This document shows, one piece after another, positions 40,841-48,932 of a stretch of 59,537 nucleotides of DNA. The position numbers and the translations under genes are program-made. The notes below the pieces were generated by a model. The model made no database searches, was not told the DNA's origin, and saw nothing but the letters and a program-made list of their open reading frames with translations. The stretch's first letter is position 1. Each line of letters starts with the position of its first letter. Source of the stretch: Treponema sp. (lineage in GTDB: Bacteria; Spirochaetota; Spirochaetia; Treponematales; Treponemataceae); the NCBI GenBank assembly GCA_017534445.1, contig JAFXWC010000075.1, positions 1-59,537 of the forward strand. The letters are read 5' to 3'.

Positions 40841-42241
40841 ATGAGAAATAAGATTCATGTTTTCTGGGCTTTGCTTTTTGTGGCGGCAGTGACTTTTGCG
40901 TCCTGTTCTTCCATGAAGCAGCTTTGGGATTTAAAGGGCATTAAGGTTTCTTCTAACGGACAGATTTATACAGGTACTTCTGCTACTATTCAGATGGATG
41001 TGGGTTCAAGTCCTCACTTTGAATTTAACGCAACTTCTGATCCTGTTGACAATGGCTATCCTGTAACTGTGGCTGTTGGCGACAATTCGGTTGTTTCTGT
41101 AACGCAGAGTGCTTCCAACCGTTCAAAATATACGATTAACGGTTTAAGGGGCGGGTATACTGTTGTTACCGCTTCCTGCTCATCAGTCTATTCTTTTACC
41201 TTCTTTGTTTATGTTACGGACAAGGCTCATGGCCTTACACTTGAAAAGCTCAAGAGCCAGGGGGCAGGGGAGTCTTCTGTTTCTTCTGCATCTTCTGTGG
41301 CATCGTCGGCTGTTACTTCTTCTGCTTCTTCATCGTCTGCGGCTTCCACATCTTCTTCTACAAGTCAAACTTCATCATCGTCTTCTTCTACATGGCAGTC
41401 ATCTTCTGTGCCAAGTGGAAACGACTCCTACTATGATGACCTGTCCGACGGCTTGGACTGGGGTGCCATGTTTGACCTTGCGGAATTTATGCCGAGGATT
41501 GCGGTTAAGATAAACAAGAGCGGAAATACCGTTGAGTCAAGAATTGGCGTGCCCGAAGGCTATGAGCGTGTTAGCGTAAAGGCTGGTTCCTATGAAGAGT
41601 TTATGCGAAAGCTCCCTCTTAAGGCTGACGGTTCGTATGTCTACTTTTATAATGGCGAAAAGAAGGACCCCATTAGTTACGTTGCTGTCTATGACTTTCC
41701 CCAGCTAAATGAGGATTTGCTCCAGTGTGCGGATGCCTGCATGAAGATGAGGGCAGAGTATTTTTATTCCAGGGGCGAGTACGACAAGATAGGCTTTACT
41801 GCGGAAAGCGGAGTCTACATTCCTTTCTCCCGGTACGTTAACGGTGAGCGGCTTACCGGAAGCGGATGGAAGAGCGGCTATGCAAAGGGGGCTTCTCGCG
41901 AAGTCTTTGACCAGTACCTAAAGGTTGTGTACAGCTACGCAAGCACCAGGTCTATTGGTAAGGATGTCGTTTCTGTTAACATTAATGACTTGAAGATTGG
42001 CGACATGTTCATTGTTAGCGGTTCACCGGGACATGCGGTTTTTGTAACGGACATGGCGGTTAACAAAAAGACCGGAAAGAAGATAATGCTTATTGGCCAG
42101 GGGCACATGCCTGCTCAGGATTTGCACATAGTCAGAAGCTTGGATTCCACGGCCCCATGGTTTCCTGTTGAGGATGCGACTTTTGGCTGCCTTACCTTTA
42201 CTTTCCAAAAGGGTAGCCAGCGCCGGTGGAAGAACAACTGA
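40841..42241 (+). CDS. Lipoprotein with Ser-rich linker and DUF4846 domain
   Basis: 466 residues. Signal peptide and lipobox (FWALLFVAAVTFASC, Cys22) start right at the ATG. Residues about 35-125 look Ig/BIG2-like (VGDNSVVSVTQSASNRSKYTINGLRGGYTVVTASC). A ~70-residue Ser/Thr-only linker follows (about 145-190), then a C-terminal domain (about 225-460) with RIGVPEGYERVSVKAGSYEEFMRKLPLK, typical of DUF4846, a papain/NlpC-like fold predicted to act on cell-wall or amide bonds. SPGHAVFVTDMA holds a conserved His. It is likely tethered to the outer leaflet or periplasm by the flexible linker. The linker is encoded by a TCT/TCA-rich stretch. Confidence 0.8.
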   Translation: MRNKIHVFWALLFVAAVTFASCSSMKQLWDLKGIKVSSNGQIYTGTSATIQMDVGSSPHFEFNATSDPVDNGYPVTVAVGDNSVVSVTQSASNRSKYTINGLRGGYTVVTASCSSVYSFTFFVYVTDKAHGLTLEKLKSQGAGESSVSSASSVASSAVTSSASSSSAASTSSSTSQTSSSSSSTWQSSSVPSGNDSYYDDLSDGLDWGAMFDLAEFMPRIAVKINKSGNTVESRIGVPEGYERVSVKAGSYEEFMRKLPLKADGSYVYFYNGEKKDPISYVAVYDFPQLNEDLLQCADACMKMRAEYFYSRGEYDKIGFTAESGVYIPFSRYVNGERLTGSGWKSGYAKGASREVFDQYLKVVYSYASTRSIGKDVVSVNINDLKIGDMFIVSGSPGHAVFVTDMAVNKKTGKKIMLIGQGHMPAQDLHIVRSLDSTAPWFPVEDATFGCLTFTFQKGSQRRWKNN

Positions 42242-42285
42242 CCGCTTTGTGAGCCTGTCGAACCATGGTTGGTGAGCAAAAGTTC

Positions 42286-42588
42286 CTACCTTAGCTTTGC
42301 CAGGCGGTCCCTAAGCGAAATGTAAAGCCCCAGCACAGCGCAGCCGCAAACAGTTCCTGTAATAAGGTTCCCCAGCGGAATCAGCATTGGAAGGATTATT
42401 AGGGCTATGCTTGCCGGAAAAATTGCCCTGTAGGAAGCGGAAGCCTTTGGTATTTCCCTTCCTTGACTGAGGGCTTCTTTTTTTGCCTTTGAAATCTTTG
42501 CAAGAAAAACCACGAGCACCACTATGTATGCCACAAGCCCTGCTAGAAAAATATAGAACACCGGTGGAAAAACATAAAGCCTTAGCAT
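42286..42588 (-). CDS. Small three-helix membrane protein
   Basis: 100 residues: helices near 6-31, 53-70 and 73-92. AAGGAGG lies ahead of ATG 42588, one of the best ribosome-binding sites in the window. Its 5' end overlaps the NUDIX gene's 3' end by 7 bases, so the two are one operon. Family not recognised. Confidence 0.7.
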   Translation of the reverse strand: MLRLYVFPPVFYIFLAGLVAYIVVLVVFLAKISKAKKEALSQGREIPKASASYRAIFPASIALIILPMLIPLGNLITGTVCGCAVLGLYISLRDRLAKLR

Positions 42589-43127
42589 TTGCCTGCCTCC
42601 TTATTTGAAAGATAAAATTCCATAGTTTTTCGCGCTGAATCAAATGCCAGCGGAACTTTATTTAGTTCTTCTAAGTTTTGAATCTTTACCCACTCAAAGG
42701 CCTGAACCTCGCTTTCCTGTCCTTTTAGCTGGTATGATTCTGGAAGTTTTGCCACAAAAAAGAGGTCGCAGGTTTTGTAGACCACATCCTTGTAAACATA
42801 GGTGTTTGCAAAGGAGCAAAGGTATTTTACGCTTTTGGGGCGGACACCAATCTCTTCCACGCATTCCCTAAGAGCCGCTTCTTCTGCAGTTTCGCCAGGT
42901 TCACAAAAGCCTCCGGGAACAGCAAGGAATCCTTTCCGCGGTTCCTTGGCCCTCTTTTCAAAAAGGAATTCCCCCTTTTCGTTTTCTATTACAAGGCCTA
43001 CTGCGCTTGCCACATTGTTGTAAAGGTCAAATTTGCAGTCGGGGCAGTACCATTTGCGGCCACTCATGAGAGTCTGAATGTTGCGCGAGCCGCATTCCGG
43101 GCAAAAGTTGAATTTGTTGTCTTTCAT
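42582..43127 (-). CDS. NUDIX hydrolase with N-terminal zinc ribbon
   Basis: 181 residues. The zinc ribbon C-x2-C-x18-C-x2-C (CPECG ... CPDCK) is followed by the Nudix box GGFCEPGETAEEAALRECVEEIGV (all Gx5Ex7REUxEExGU positions kept). The ribbon-plus-box layout resembles NADH pyrophosphatase NudC and ADP-ribose pyrophosphatases; the NudC SQPWPFPxS signature is missing. Substrate uncertain. It probably cleans up a nucleoside diphosphate derivative. Confidence 0.88.
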   Translation of the reverse strand: MKDNKFNFCPECGSRNIQTLMSGRKWYCPDCKFDLYNNVASAVGLVIENEKGEFLFEKRAKEPRKGFLAVPGGFCEPGETAEEAALRECVEEIGVRPKSVKYLCSFANTYVYKDVVYKTCDLFFVAKLPESYQLKGQESEVQAFEWVKIQNLEELNKVPLAFDSARKTMEFYLSNKEAGKC

Positions 43128-43247
43128 AGAGGAAAATATACCACTTTGCGGGGGAAAGGTTAAGGGTGGGGGGGGGAACCTTGGGGAAAATCGTCAGATA
43201 TTATAAATTGTATGCACAAGGAGCGCAAAATAGAACCTTGCCTAAAA

Positions 43248-43559
43248 CTAAATTTCTTTCATTGTCATTTCTACCGCTTTTTCAATATTTTTAATTAGTG
43301 AATCTTTTAGCTTTTCAACATCAAACTGTTTTTCCATAAGCAATCCTGAATCTGGTTGAAAAAGTTGTAAAGAGTCTACATTAAGTGCAGCGGCAATACG
43401 TTCAATCATCTGAGGTGAAGGGAACTTCTGGCCTATTTCTATAGTACCAATGTATGTCGTAGAACTTTTAGCCCTTTCTGCAAGTTGTTCTTGGGTAAGA
43501 CTCTGCGCTTTCCGGTATTTTTTTATGTTAAATGCTAGACATTTTTGAACTCGCGTCAT
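43248..43559 (-). CDS. XRE-family transcriptional regulator
   Basis: 103 residues from ATG 43559. Helix-turn-helix at about residues 9-55 (KYRKAQSLTQEQLAERAKSSTTYIGTIEIGQKFPSPQMIERIAAAL), a Cro/CI-type fold. The C-terminal 40 residues are helical and probably dimerise. It is divergent from the YaaW gene, with four AATAATCT-type sites between them, so it likely regulates itself and that gene. A longer TTG start at 43589 is possible but lacks a ribosome-binding site. Confidence 0.85.
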   Translation of the reverse strand: MTRVQKCLAFNIKKYRKAQSLTQEQLAERAKSSTTYIGTIEIGQKFPSPQMIERIAAALNVDSLQLFQPDSGLLMEKQFDVEKLKDSLIKNIEKAVEMTMKEI

Positions 43560-43574
43560 TAAAGTATATCCTAT

Positions 43575-43658
43575 TAGATTATTATTCAAGGGAAAAAAAA
43601 TGTTGACAATAATCTAAAGGAGTGTATGTAATGCACTGTATAATCTAAAAGATTATAA
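43575..43658. promoter_or_regulatory. Operator region of the XRE-YaaW module
   Basis: Half-sites AGATTATT (from 43576) and AATAATCT (ending near 43615) form one inverted pair. TATAATCT (43639-43646) and AGATTATA (43650-43657) form a second perfect one with spacer AAA. The second overlaps a TATAAT box, so binding would block transcription rightward. Confidence 0.7.
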
Positions 43659-43703
43659 GTAGGTCTTTTGATTTTAATCAGAGAGTGTATAAAGGAGTTT
43701 TCT

Positions 43704-44411
43704 ATGGCGGATTATGATAATGATTTAAATCCTGTACTGGAAAAAGCAAGAGATGACGATTTATTGCCTCTTGTAGATTACATGCTAAAAAAATTAAGCA
43801 ATGAAATTGATACTGACGAGCGGTATAAAGCAAATCCAAAGAAGCCATCTGCATATGCAGATTTACTTGCAAGTGAAATTCGCAAGTTCGGGGGAAATTC
43901 GTTTGCCAATATGTTCCGAGGTGGAAAAGGTGTCCCATATAAGGAGGTTGTTTGTGATGTTGCTGATAAAATGAAGGTTTCATACAACAAGGCTTATTCT
44001 GTTGAAGAAATAGAAATTCTGATTATTCAAAAAACTTTTGAAGATTCACTGGAAAAAATGACAGATGAAGAGAAAGTGAATGTGATAAAAGAATTGGGCA
44101 TAAAGAATGTGCCTGCAGGGGCTAGTGCAGCTATGATTATGCAAGCTCTCGTAAGAATGGGGAAATTCAAATCCTATCAAATTGCTGTTATTGTTGCAAA
44201 TTCTATTGCAAAGTTTATTTTGGGAAGAGGCCTTTCTCTTGCTGCAAATGCCGGATTGGCAAAAGCCCTGAGCATCTTTGCAGGTCCCATTGGATGGGTA
44301 ATTTCATCTCTGTGGATGGCTATAGATATTGCTGGCCCTTCGTATAAAACAACAATTCCTTGTGTTGTTCATGTAGCTATGTTAAGACAAAAACAAAAAT
44401 GTGGCAGGTAA
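43704..44411 (+). CDS. YaaW/UPF0174-family protein (DUF3944)
   Basis: 235 residues. The N-terminal ~45 residues are DUF3944-like. The rest matches the Escherichia coli YaaW pattern from memory: LASEIRKFGGNSFANMFRGG, KTFEDSLEKMTDEEKVNVIKEL, GPIGWVISSLWMAIDIAGPSYKTTIPCVVHVAMLR. A hydrophobic Gly/Ala segment (about 165-205) may be membrane-associated. The start at 43704 is set by AAAGGAG. Function of the family is not established (distantly annotated as ubiquinol-cytochrome c chaperone-like). It lies under an XRE operator and with two lipoprotein genes in an AT-richer patch, pointing to a stress or accessory module. Confidence 0.82.
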   Translation: MADYDNDLNPVLEKARDDDLLPLVDYMLKKLSNEIDTDERYKANPKKPSAYADLLASEIRKFGGNSFANMFRGGKGVPYKEVVCDVADKMKVSYNKAYSVEEIEILIIQKTFEDSLEKMTDEEKVNVIKELGIKNVPAGASAAMIMQALVRMGKFKSYQIAVIVANSIAKFILGRGLSLAANAGLAKALSIFAGPIGWVISSLWMAIDIAGPSYKTTIPCVVHVAMLRQKQKCGR

Positions 44412-44427
44412 AGTATTAGGAGAAAAT

Positions 44428-45690
44428 ATGAAAAGAATCATTTTTACAATTTTATTAAAAGTATTTGTCGTGGGATTTTTATCTGGCTGTGTGCTAGGTG
44501 ATCTTTCTCCTTCTCTTAACAATATGGTTTCTGACTTAACTTCTTCGCTAACACCCGAAGAGAGAGAAGAAAAAGAAAAATCGGCTAATGAGGAGGCCGG
44601 ATATGGATATGTTACAAATGAGGAACGGGACAATATAATTTCACAAATAAATACACTCAAAGCAGAGTATGATGAAAAGCTTTTAGGAATAATAAATGCA
44701 GAAGAAAAGACTTTGGAAAGTTCAGAGTATATCAATATTTTGAACAAAGCAAAGTCTTCTGAGGTAAAGAAAGAATATGCCTATGCTCTTTATTGGTACA
44801 GGCAGGCGGACAAAATGGCTTTGCAAATTGAGAAAAAAGAGAAGTTATTGCAAGAGTATTATGATAAAAGGGAAAAAATCATTCGCGCTGTGTATAGGGG
44901 GTATTATAAGTCAAAATATGATGAGATAAAATTGGAAAATGAAGAAAACATACAGAAGTCAAAGGATGCAACAAGTAAATACAAGGAACTCAAAAAACTT
45001 ATAGAATCTGGAAAACCTGGCCATGCGGATGTTAATGAATTTGCTTTACATGATGAGTGGAAAGTCCTTTTGATAAATGCAGAAAAATTCGGAACGGAAT
45101 ATGGCGGCTGTTCGTTTGTTATTGGAAGTCTAAAAAAAGGTGAACTTGATTATGCAACAAAAACCGCAACGTATTTTGCTAATTTTACTTTTGGGCAATC
45201 TGAAAACTATTTAAATGTAATTTCTGTAATAAGAAATGGATATGTGAAAGCAAGAAAGGCTGACTGGAAAGACATGCCTCGCTCTGACAGCTGGCCTTTA
45301 TATTCGGTTGCAGGTTTTTCTAATAATGAGGTTTTTACAAATGGTGTGGCAATTATTCGACTGAATTCCAATAAAGGTTATAGTGCTTTTCATAATGGAC
45401 TTTTCTATAGACTTAGTTTGAATATTGTTGATGAAAATGGTAGGCAGCTTGTAAAACCTGTATCGGCACAAGCAAAATCAGCTAACGAAAAAGCTCCAAA
45501 AGCAGTGTTCAAAGGTATTTCACCTGCCATAATGGATAAAATTGCCAATGGAACGGCTAAAGTTAATCTTGTTGGTGTATATCTTCAGTATGGTAAAGAA
45601 ACAACTCCTGGTTCATTCAAGGAAAAAGAAATTCCTTTGAAAAATATACAGACTGAATATAGAGAATTAACTTATAGAGAATTATTCTAA
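44428..45690 (+). CDS. Coiled-coil lipoprotein, unknown family
   Basis: 420 residues. The start at 44428 follows TAGGAGA. Signal peptide MKRIIFTILLKVFVVGFLSGC with a textbook lipobox LSGC. Residues about 40-190 are highly charged and helical (coiled coil). About 200-420 are mixed strands, with KPGHADVNEFALHDEWKVLLINAEKFGTEYGG. It is only 16 bases after the YaaW gene and therefore in one operon with it. Codon use is more AT-rich than flanking genes. No family was recognised. Confidence 0.8.
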   Translation: MKRIIFTILLKVFVVGFLSGCVLGDLSPSLNNMVSDLTSSLTPEEREEKEKSANEEAGYGYVTNEERDNIISQINTLKAEYDEKLLGIINAEEKTLESSEYINILNKAKSSEVKKEYAYALYWYRQADKMALQIEKKEKLLQEYYDKREKIIRAVYRGYYKSKYDEIKLENEENIQKSKDATSKYKELKKLIESGKPGHADVNEFALHDEWKVLLINAEKFGTEYGGCSFVIGSLKKGELDYATKTATYFANFTFGQSENYLNVISVIRNGYVKARKADWKDMPRSDSWPLYSVAGFSNNEVFTNGVAIIRLNSNKGYSAFHNGLFYRLSLNIVDENGRQLVKPVSAQAKSANEKAPKAVFKGISPAIMDKIANGTAKVNLVGVYLQYGKETTPGSFKEKEIPLKNIQTEYRELTYRELF

Positions 45691-45707
45691 AGTAGGAGAA
45701 AATAAAA

Positions 45708-46106
45708 ATGAAGTGTTTGTTTGTATCAATCGTTGTGGCGAGTGTGCTTTTTGTTGCATGCGGAGCAAAGAAAACGGCTCCGGTAGAGGAGTCGTATCTT
45801 TTTACCGGAAATAGCAATGAGTTCATTGCAAGCGTTGTTTCTGAAAAGAATGACGATGGAAATGAAAGCTGGTATTTTGCGCTGGACGGGTACCGTCTTA
45901 TTCGTAGTAGCAAGGAAGAGGCAATTTCCTACTTTAACGATTTCAAAGAAACTTGGGAAAATGAAGAAAAGGAATATGGCGAAGGTGCAGGCGGCAGAAT
46001 CATCATGCTTGAAAAAGAAAAACTTGACTTGATGACTGTCCGTACTAAGACCATCCGCTATGCAGACCTTGATGCAAGCCCAAACTATGCAGAACCGGAT
46101 ATGTAA
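45708..46106 (+). CDS. Small lipoprotein
   Basis: 132 residues with signal peptide MKCLFVSIVVASVLFVACG (lipobox FVAC). It starts after TAGGAGA, 17 bases beyond the previous gene. The remainder is acidic, Glu/Asp-rich, ending YAEPDM. It completes the XRE-YaaW-lipoprotein operon and is followed by a terminator. Function unknown. Confidence 0.75.
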   Translation: MKCLFVSIVVASVLFVACGAKKTAPVEESYLFTGNSNEFIASVVSEKNDDGNESWYFALDGYRLIRSSKEEAISYFNDFKETWENEEKEYGEGAGGRIIMLEKEKLDLMTVRTKTIRYADLDASPNYAEPDM

Positions 46107-46137
46107 AAGTAAAAGGTGACAGTTCTTCCCTTATACC

Positions 46138-46167
46138 CCCTCGCTGCAAAATGTGGCGAGGGTTTTT
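46138..46167 (+). terminator. Terminator of the YaaW operon
   Basis: CCCTCGC / GCGAGGG stem (46138-46144, 46156-46162) plus TTTTT. Confidence 0.85.
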
Positions 46168-46216
46168 CTTTGTAAACCAATTCTTTCTTCTTGTCGCAAA
46201 CACTAAAAAAAACACT

Positions 46217-46244
46217 TTGTTTTCCCGCAGTTTTTCATTATATT
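46217..46244 (+). promoter_or_regulatory. Promoter of the DUF3737 gene
   Basis: TTGTTT (46217-46222), 16 bp, TATATT (46239-46244). Confidence 0.45.
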
Positions 46245-46277
46245 GAATATGGAGAGCCTAAGCTTGCGGGGTGTTTT

Positions 46278-47111
46278 ATGGATAATATTATAGAAGGAAA
46301 AAGCTTTGACGAAGAGCGTGCGCTTTATGGGCAGCATGACCTTACCGTAAGGAACTGCCGCTTTGACGGTCCCGCAGACGGTGAGAGTGCCTTCAAGGAA
46401 TCAAGGCTCATAAAGGCGGAAGAAAACTACTACAACTTGCGCTACCCCTTCTGGCACTGCACAGACCTTGAGGTAATAGGTGGGGAAATGACCCAAAACT
46501 GCCGGGCTGCCCTGTGGTATTCACAAAATGTTGGCATACGCAATCTTTTGATGCACGGAATAAAGGCTGTCCGAGAGTGTTCCAACGTGCGCATTGAAGA
46601 CTCCGATATTGACTCCCCAGAGTTTGGCTGGTTTACGCGGGGAATGTCCATGGCAAACTGCAAGGCTACAAGTGAATACTTTATGCTAAAGAGCTCTGGC
46701 CTTAATTTTAGCGGAGTGGAATTTTCCGGTAAGTATTCATTCCAGTACGTTGAGGACAGCGTTTTTGAAAACTGCAACTTTGACACAAAGGACGCCTTCT
46801 GGCACGCAAAGAATGTGCTAGTAAAAAACTGTACGGTAAAGGGCGAATACCTTGCCTGGTACTGCGAGAACGTTACCTTTGAAAACTGCACGATATGCGG
46901 AACCCAGCCGCTCTGCTATTGCAAGGGGCTAAAGCTTGTGAACTGCAAGATGTATGACGCAGACCTTGCCTTTGAAAAGTCGGAAGTTCAGGCGGACATA
47001 ACTACCCGCGTGGAAAGCATAAAGAACCCTCTTTCCGGCTGCATAAAAGTGGCTGGCCTTGGAACCCTTATCCGCGATGACCCAAATTCTGCCGCAGAAG
47101 TTTGTGTTTGA
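46278..47111 (+). CDS. DUF3737 family right-handed beta-helix protein
   Basis: 277 residues without a signal peptide. Repeating strands of the type xNCxF/xDCx spaced about 20-24 residues (VRNCRFDG, VIGGEMTQNC, ENCNFDTK, VKNCTVKG, FENCTICG, LVNCKMYD) form a beta helix. The family is common in gut bacteria and of unknown function. The start at 46278 is preferred over 46191 because of a GCGGGG ribosome-binding site, and the promoter at 46217-46244 lies inside the longer frame. It converges on the AraC regulator gene. Confidence 0.85.
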   Translation: MDNIIEGKSFDEERALYGQHDLTVRNCRFDGPADGESAFKESRLIKAEENYYNLRYPFWHCTDLEVIGGEMTQNCRAALWYSQNVGIRNLLMHGIKAVRECSNVRIEDSDIDSPEFGWFTRGMSMANCKATSEYFMLKSSGLNFSGVEFSGKYSFQYVEDSVFENCNFDTKDAFWHAKNVLVKNCTVKGEYLAWYCENVTFENCTICGTQPLCYCKGLKLVNCKMYDADLAFEKSEVQADITTRVESIKNPLSGCIKVAGLGTLIRDDPNSAAEVCV

Positions 47112-47157
47112 CTGCCGTCATTCCAGACCCCCGAAAAGCGGGGAATGATGCGGAGGA

Positions 47158-47207
47158 CTGGACGGTCACGGAGTGCCGGACACAGTAAAAAATGGCCTGC
47201 CGTCCAG
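47158..47207. repeat. Second repeat module alone (inverted ends)
   Basis: CTGGACGG (47158-47165) and CCGTCCAG (47200-47207) bound GGAGTGCCGGACACAGTAAA, the same module that follows repeat copy C at 29642-29692. It lies between convergent genes, with A- and T-runs just outside, so it may also terminate transcription both ways. Confidence 0.75.
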
Positions 47208-47220
47208 AAGGAAAAAAAAA

Positions 47221-48021
47221 TCACTCTGAACTTTCTTTTGTTTCCTTTTTTAGCGAATCCCTGTCTGCAAATTCGGGGTAGTCAGTGTGCTTGCAGTAGC
47301 GCAAATCCCTGTATTTCTTGGGCGTCATTCCTGTATTTTTTCTGAAAACGTAAATAAAATGGCTCTGGGTCGTAAAGCAAAGCATGTCGGAAATCTCGGA
47401 AATGGAATAGTCGGTAAATTTTAAAAGCTTCTTGGCATATTCTATCTTCTTAATACGTATATAATTACCTATTGAATACCCGGTCTCCTTCTTAAAAAGC
47501 TGGGTAAGGTAGCTCTCCGAAAGCCCGGAAATCTTGGCAAGGTCGGCCGCAGAAATCCTGTTGGTTATGTTCATGTAGATGTATTCCATGCACTTGGAAA
47601 GGGTTCCCGGCATTACCCCCTGGTGCTGGCTGCTCTTCATGCGCTCGGTGTAGTCAATGCACATCTCTTTTTGCAGGGCAACAATTTCTTCCTTGGTTGT
47701 GCAAAGGTCCGTCCGCTGAATGTAGTAGTCGCTAAGCTTGTAGGATTCCTCCATGCTCATGCCCATTTCCACGCAGAACCTTGAGCACATGGCGGTGTTT
47801 ATTACAAAATGGAATTTTAAGTTCTGCAGGGGATTTTCCGAAAGCCGCCCCTTTTCCTTCATGTCGGCAAAGTCGTTGCGCTCGCATATCCGCCTAACGG
47901 TTTCTATGTCGCCGCTAGCAACGGACTTGTAGAAGGTAAATTCCTCTTCCATAGGAAGGTGCCGCTTTTGTTCGTAGAGGGAGTCTTCTTCAAATTTAAG
48001 CCAATCAGAAAAATATTTCAC
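47221..48021 (-). CDS. AraC-family transcriptional regulator
   Basis: 266 residues with a GTG start at 48021 (no good ribosome-binding site; an in-frame TAG closes the frame just upstream). The N-terminal ~155 residues form a divergent sensing domain. The C-terminal ~100 carry two helix-turn-helix units (RISAADLAKISGLSESYLTQLFKKETG and YSISEISDMLCFTTQSHFIYVFRKNTGMTPKKYR), the AraC/XylS hallmark. On position it is a candidate regulator for the DUF3737 gene or the xyl genes 0.9 kb away. TGC-TATAAT (extended -10, near 48068) lies upstream. Confidence 0.88.
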   Translation of the reverse strand: MKYFSDWLKFEEDSLYEQKRHLPMEEEFTFYKSVASGDIETVRRICERNDFADMKEKGRLSENPLQNLKFHFVINTAMCSRFCVEMGMSMEESYKLSDYYIQRTDLCTTKEEIVALQKEMCIDYTERMKSSQHQGVMPGTLSKCMEYIYMNITNRISAADLAKISGLSESYLTQLFKKETGYSIGNYIRIKKIEYAKKLLKFTDYSISEISDMLCFTTQSHFIYVFRKNTGMTPKKYRDLRYCKHTDYPEFADRDSLKKETKESSE

Positions 48022-48116
48022 TTTTTTAATTCTCTAGCCGCTTGGGATTCAACTCTCTTTCCATATTATAGCACATATTAAAATAAAAAGTAAGCCTTGC
48101 ATTCCCCTCTTTTTCT

Positions 48117-48262
48117 TCTGGACGGTGCTTTTGTTCGCTCTACCATTTTGCTTTTTGGCTAATTCGACCGAACATGCCTTTGCGCCACGGGCTTTCCGGG
48201 GTTCCGGCATTCGCCTCCATTGCCTATGGCAACGGCTGCGCCGCCCCTCCAATCCCGCGTAG
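48117..48262 (-). repeat. Dispersed intergenic repeat, copy E
   Basis: Core at 48187-48262 (CCTCCATTGCCTATGGCAAC, GGGGTTCCGGCATTCGCC), preceded by a CTGGACGGTGC module. The repeat continues to about 48400 with a copy of CCATCCATGGGCTTTTT and a GGGTTCAAGGG-CCCTTGAA hairpin. Confidence 0.8.
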
Positions 48263-48269
48263 ATGCATT

Positions 48270-48806
48270 CAAAATGCTGCTAAGCCGCCCATCCATGGGC
48301 TTTTTATTGATGGACAAGGAAGTGGGGAAAAACTGCGGGCTTCGGACTCTGAGCTGGTTTTCCCCCTCCAAGTTAGGGGTTCAAGGGCGATCCCTTGAAA
48401 AAAATCATATTTTTTTAAAATTTCGACATTTTACTTAAAATCCTGCTATTTTTAATTCCAACATAGTGTATTCTTATTAAAAAGTTTGATTTGAAATTTG
48501 CATCCGGTGAAGGAAATGGCTTTTTTCAGAAAAACTGCATATATAGCGTACCCCTGGGAAAAAGGCTGCTGAATTCTTCTTGGTCCGCCACTCTATTTTG
48601 CGATTTTCTCTAAAAAACTAACAATTCATCACTAATTTTTCAGAGTTTCCTGTATGGAATTTTTTGAATAGCTTGCTTTTTTCACTAAAAATCAAACAAA
48701 TCATCACTAAAATTTAAGAAGTTTATGGCAAAATAGTCATTCAAAATAAAAAAAACGAAATATTTATATGAGATTTTCGTTGAATTTTAACAATTTTAGC
48801 AGAAAA
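48270..48806. other. AT-rich gap upstream of the xyl-locus binding protein
   Basis: After the repeat this is a 530-bp AT-rich stretch with no gene on either strand that I can support. It contains TCATCACTAAAA-type duplications (near 48628 and 48703: CAATTCATCACTAATTTTT and CAAATCATCACTAAAATTT), which could be binding sites for the locus regulator. Confidence 0.45.
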
Positions 48807-48836
48807 CTGACATTGCCTTTTCTGAAGTGGTGTAAT
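48807..48836 (+). promoter_or_regulatory. Promoter of the xyl-locus binding protein
   Basis: CTGACA (48807-48812), 18 bp, TGTAAT (48831-48836). Two short leader ORFs start right at the predicted +1 (ATG 48842 and ATG 48846, 29 and 25 codons). The latter ends in TAG just before the AGGAG at 48922-48926. Confidence 0.4.
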
Positions 48837-48932
48837 CTTACATGTATGAGAAACGGAAAGCTTGTAAGCATCTTGGTTGTCAGGATGTTTCAGGCAACCG
48901 TAATTTTTTTAATGCAAAAATAGGAGTTTAGC

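Noticed and set aside
41277..41410. TCT/TCA-rich stretch as a microsatellite
   Set aside because: It codes for the Ser/Thr linker of the lipoprotein and has no constant repeat unit.
43603..43644. TTGACA at 43603-43608 as -35 for the YaaW gene
   Set aside because: The nearest TATAAT is 30 bases away, far outside the usual 16-18.
48174..48438. Three overlapping short ORFs
   Set aside because: They are translations of the dispersed repeat copy E and have no ribosome-binding site.
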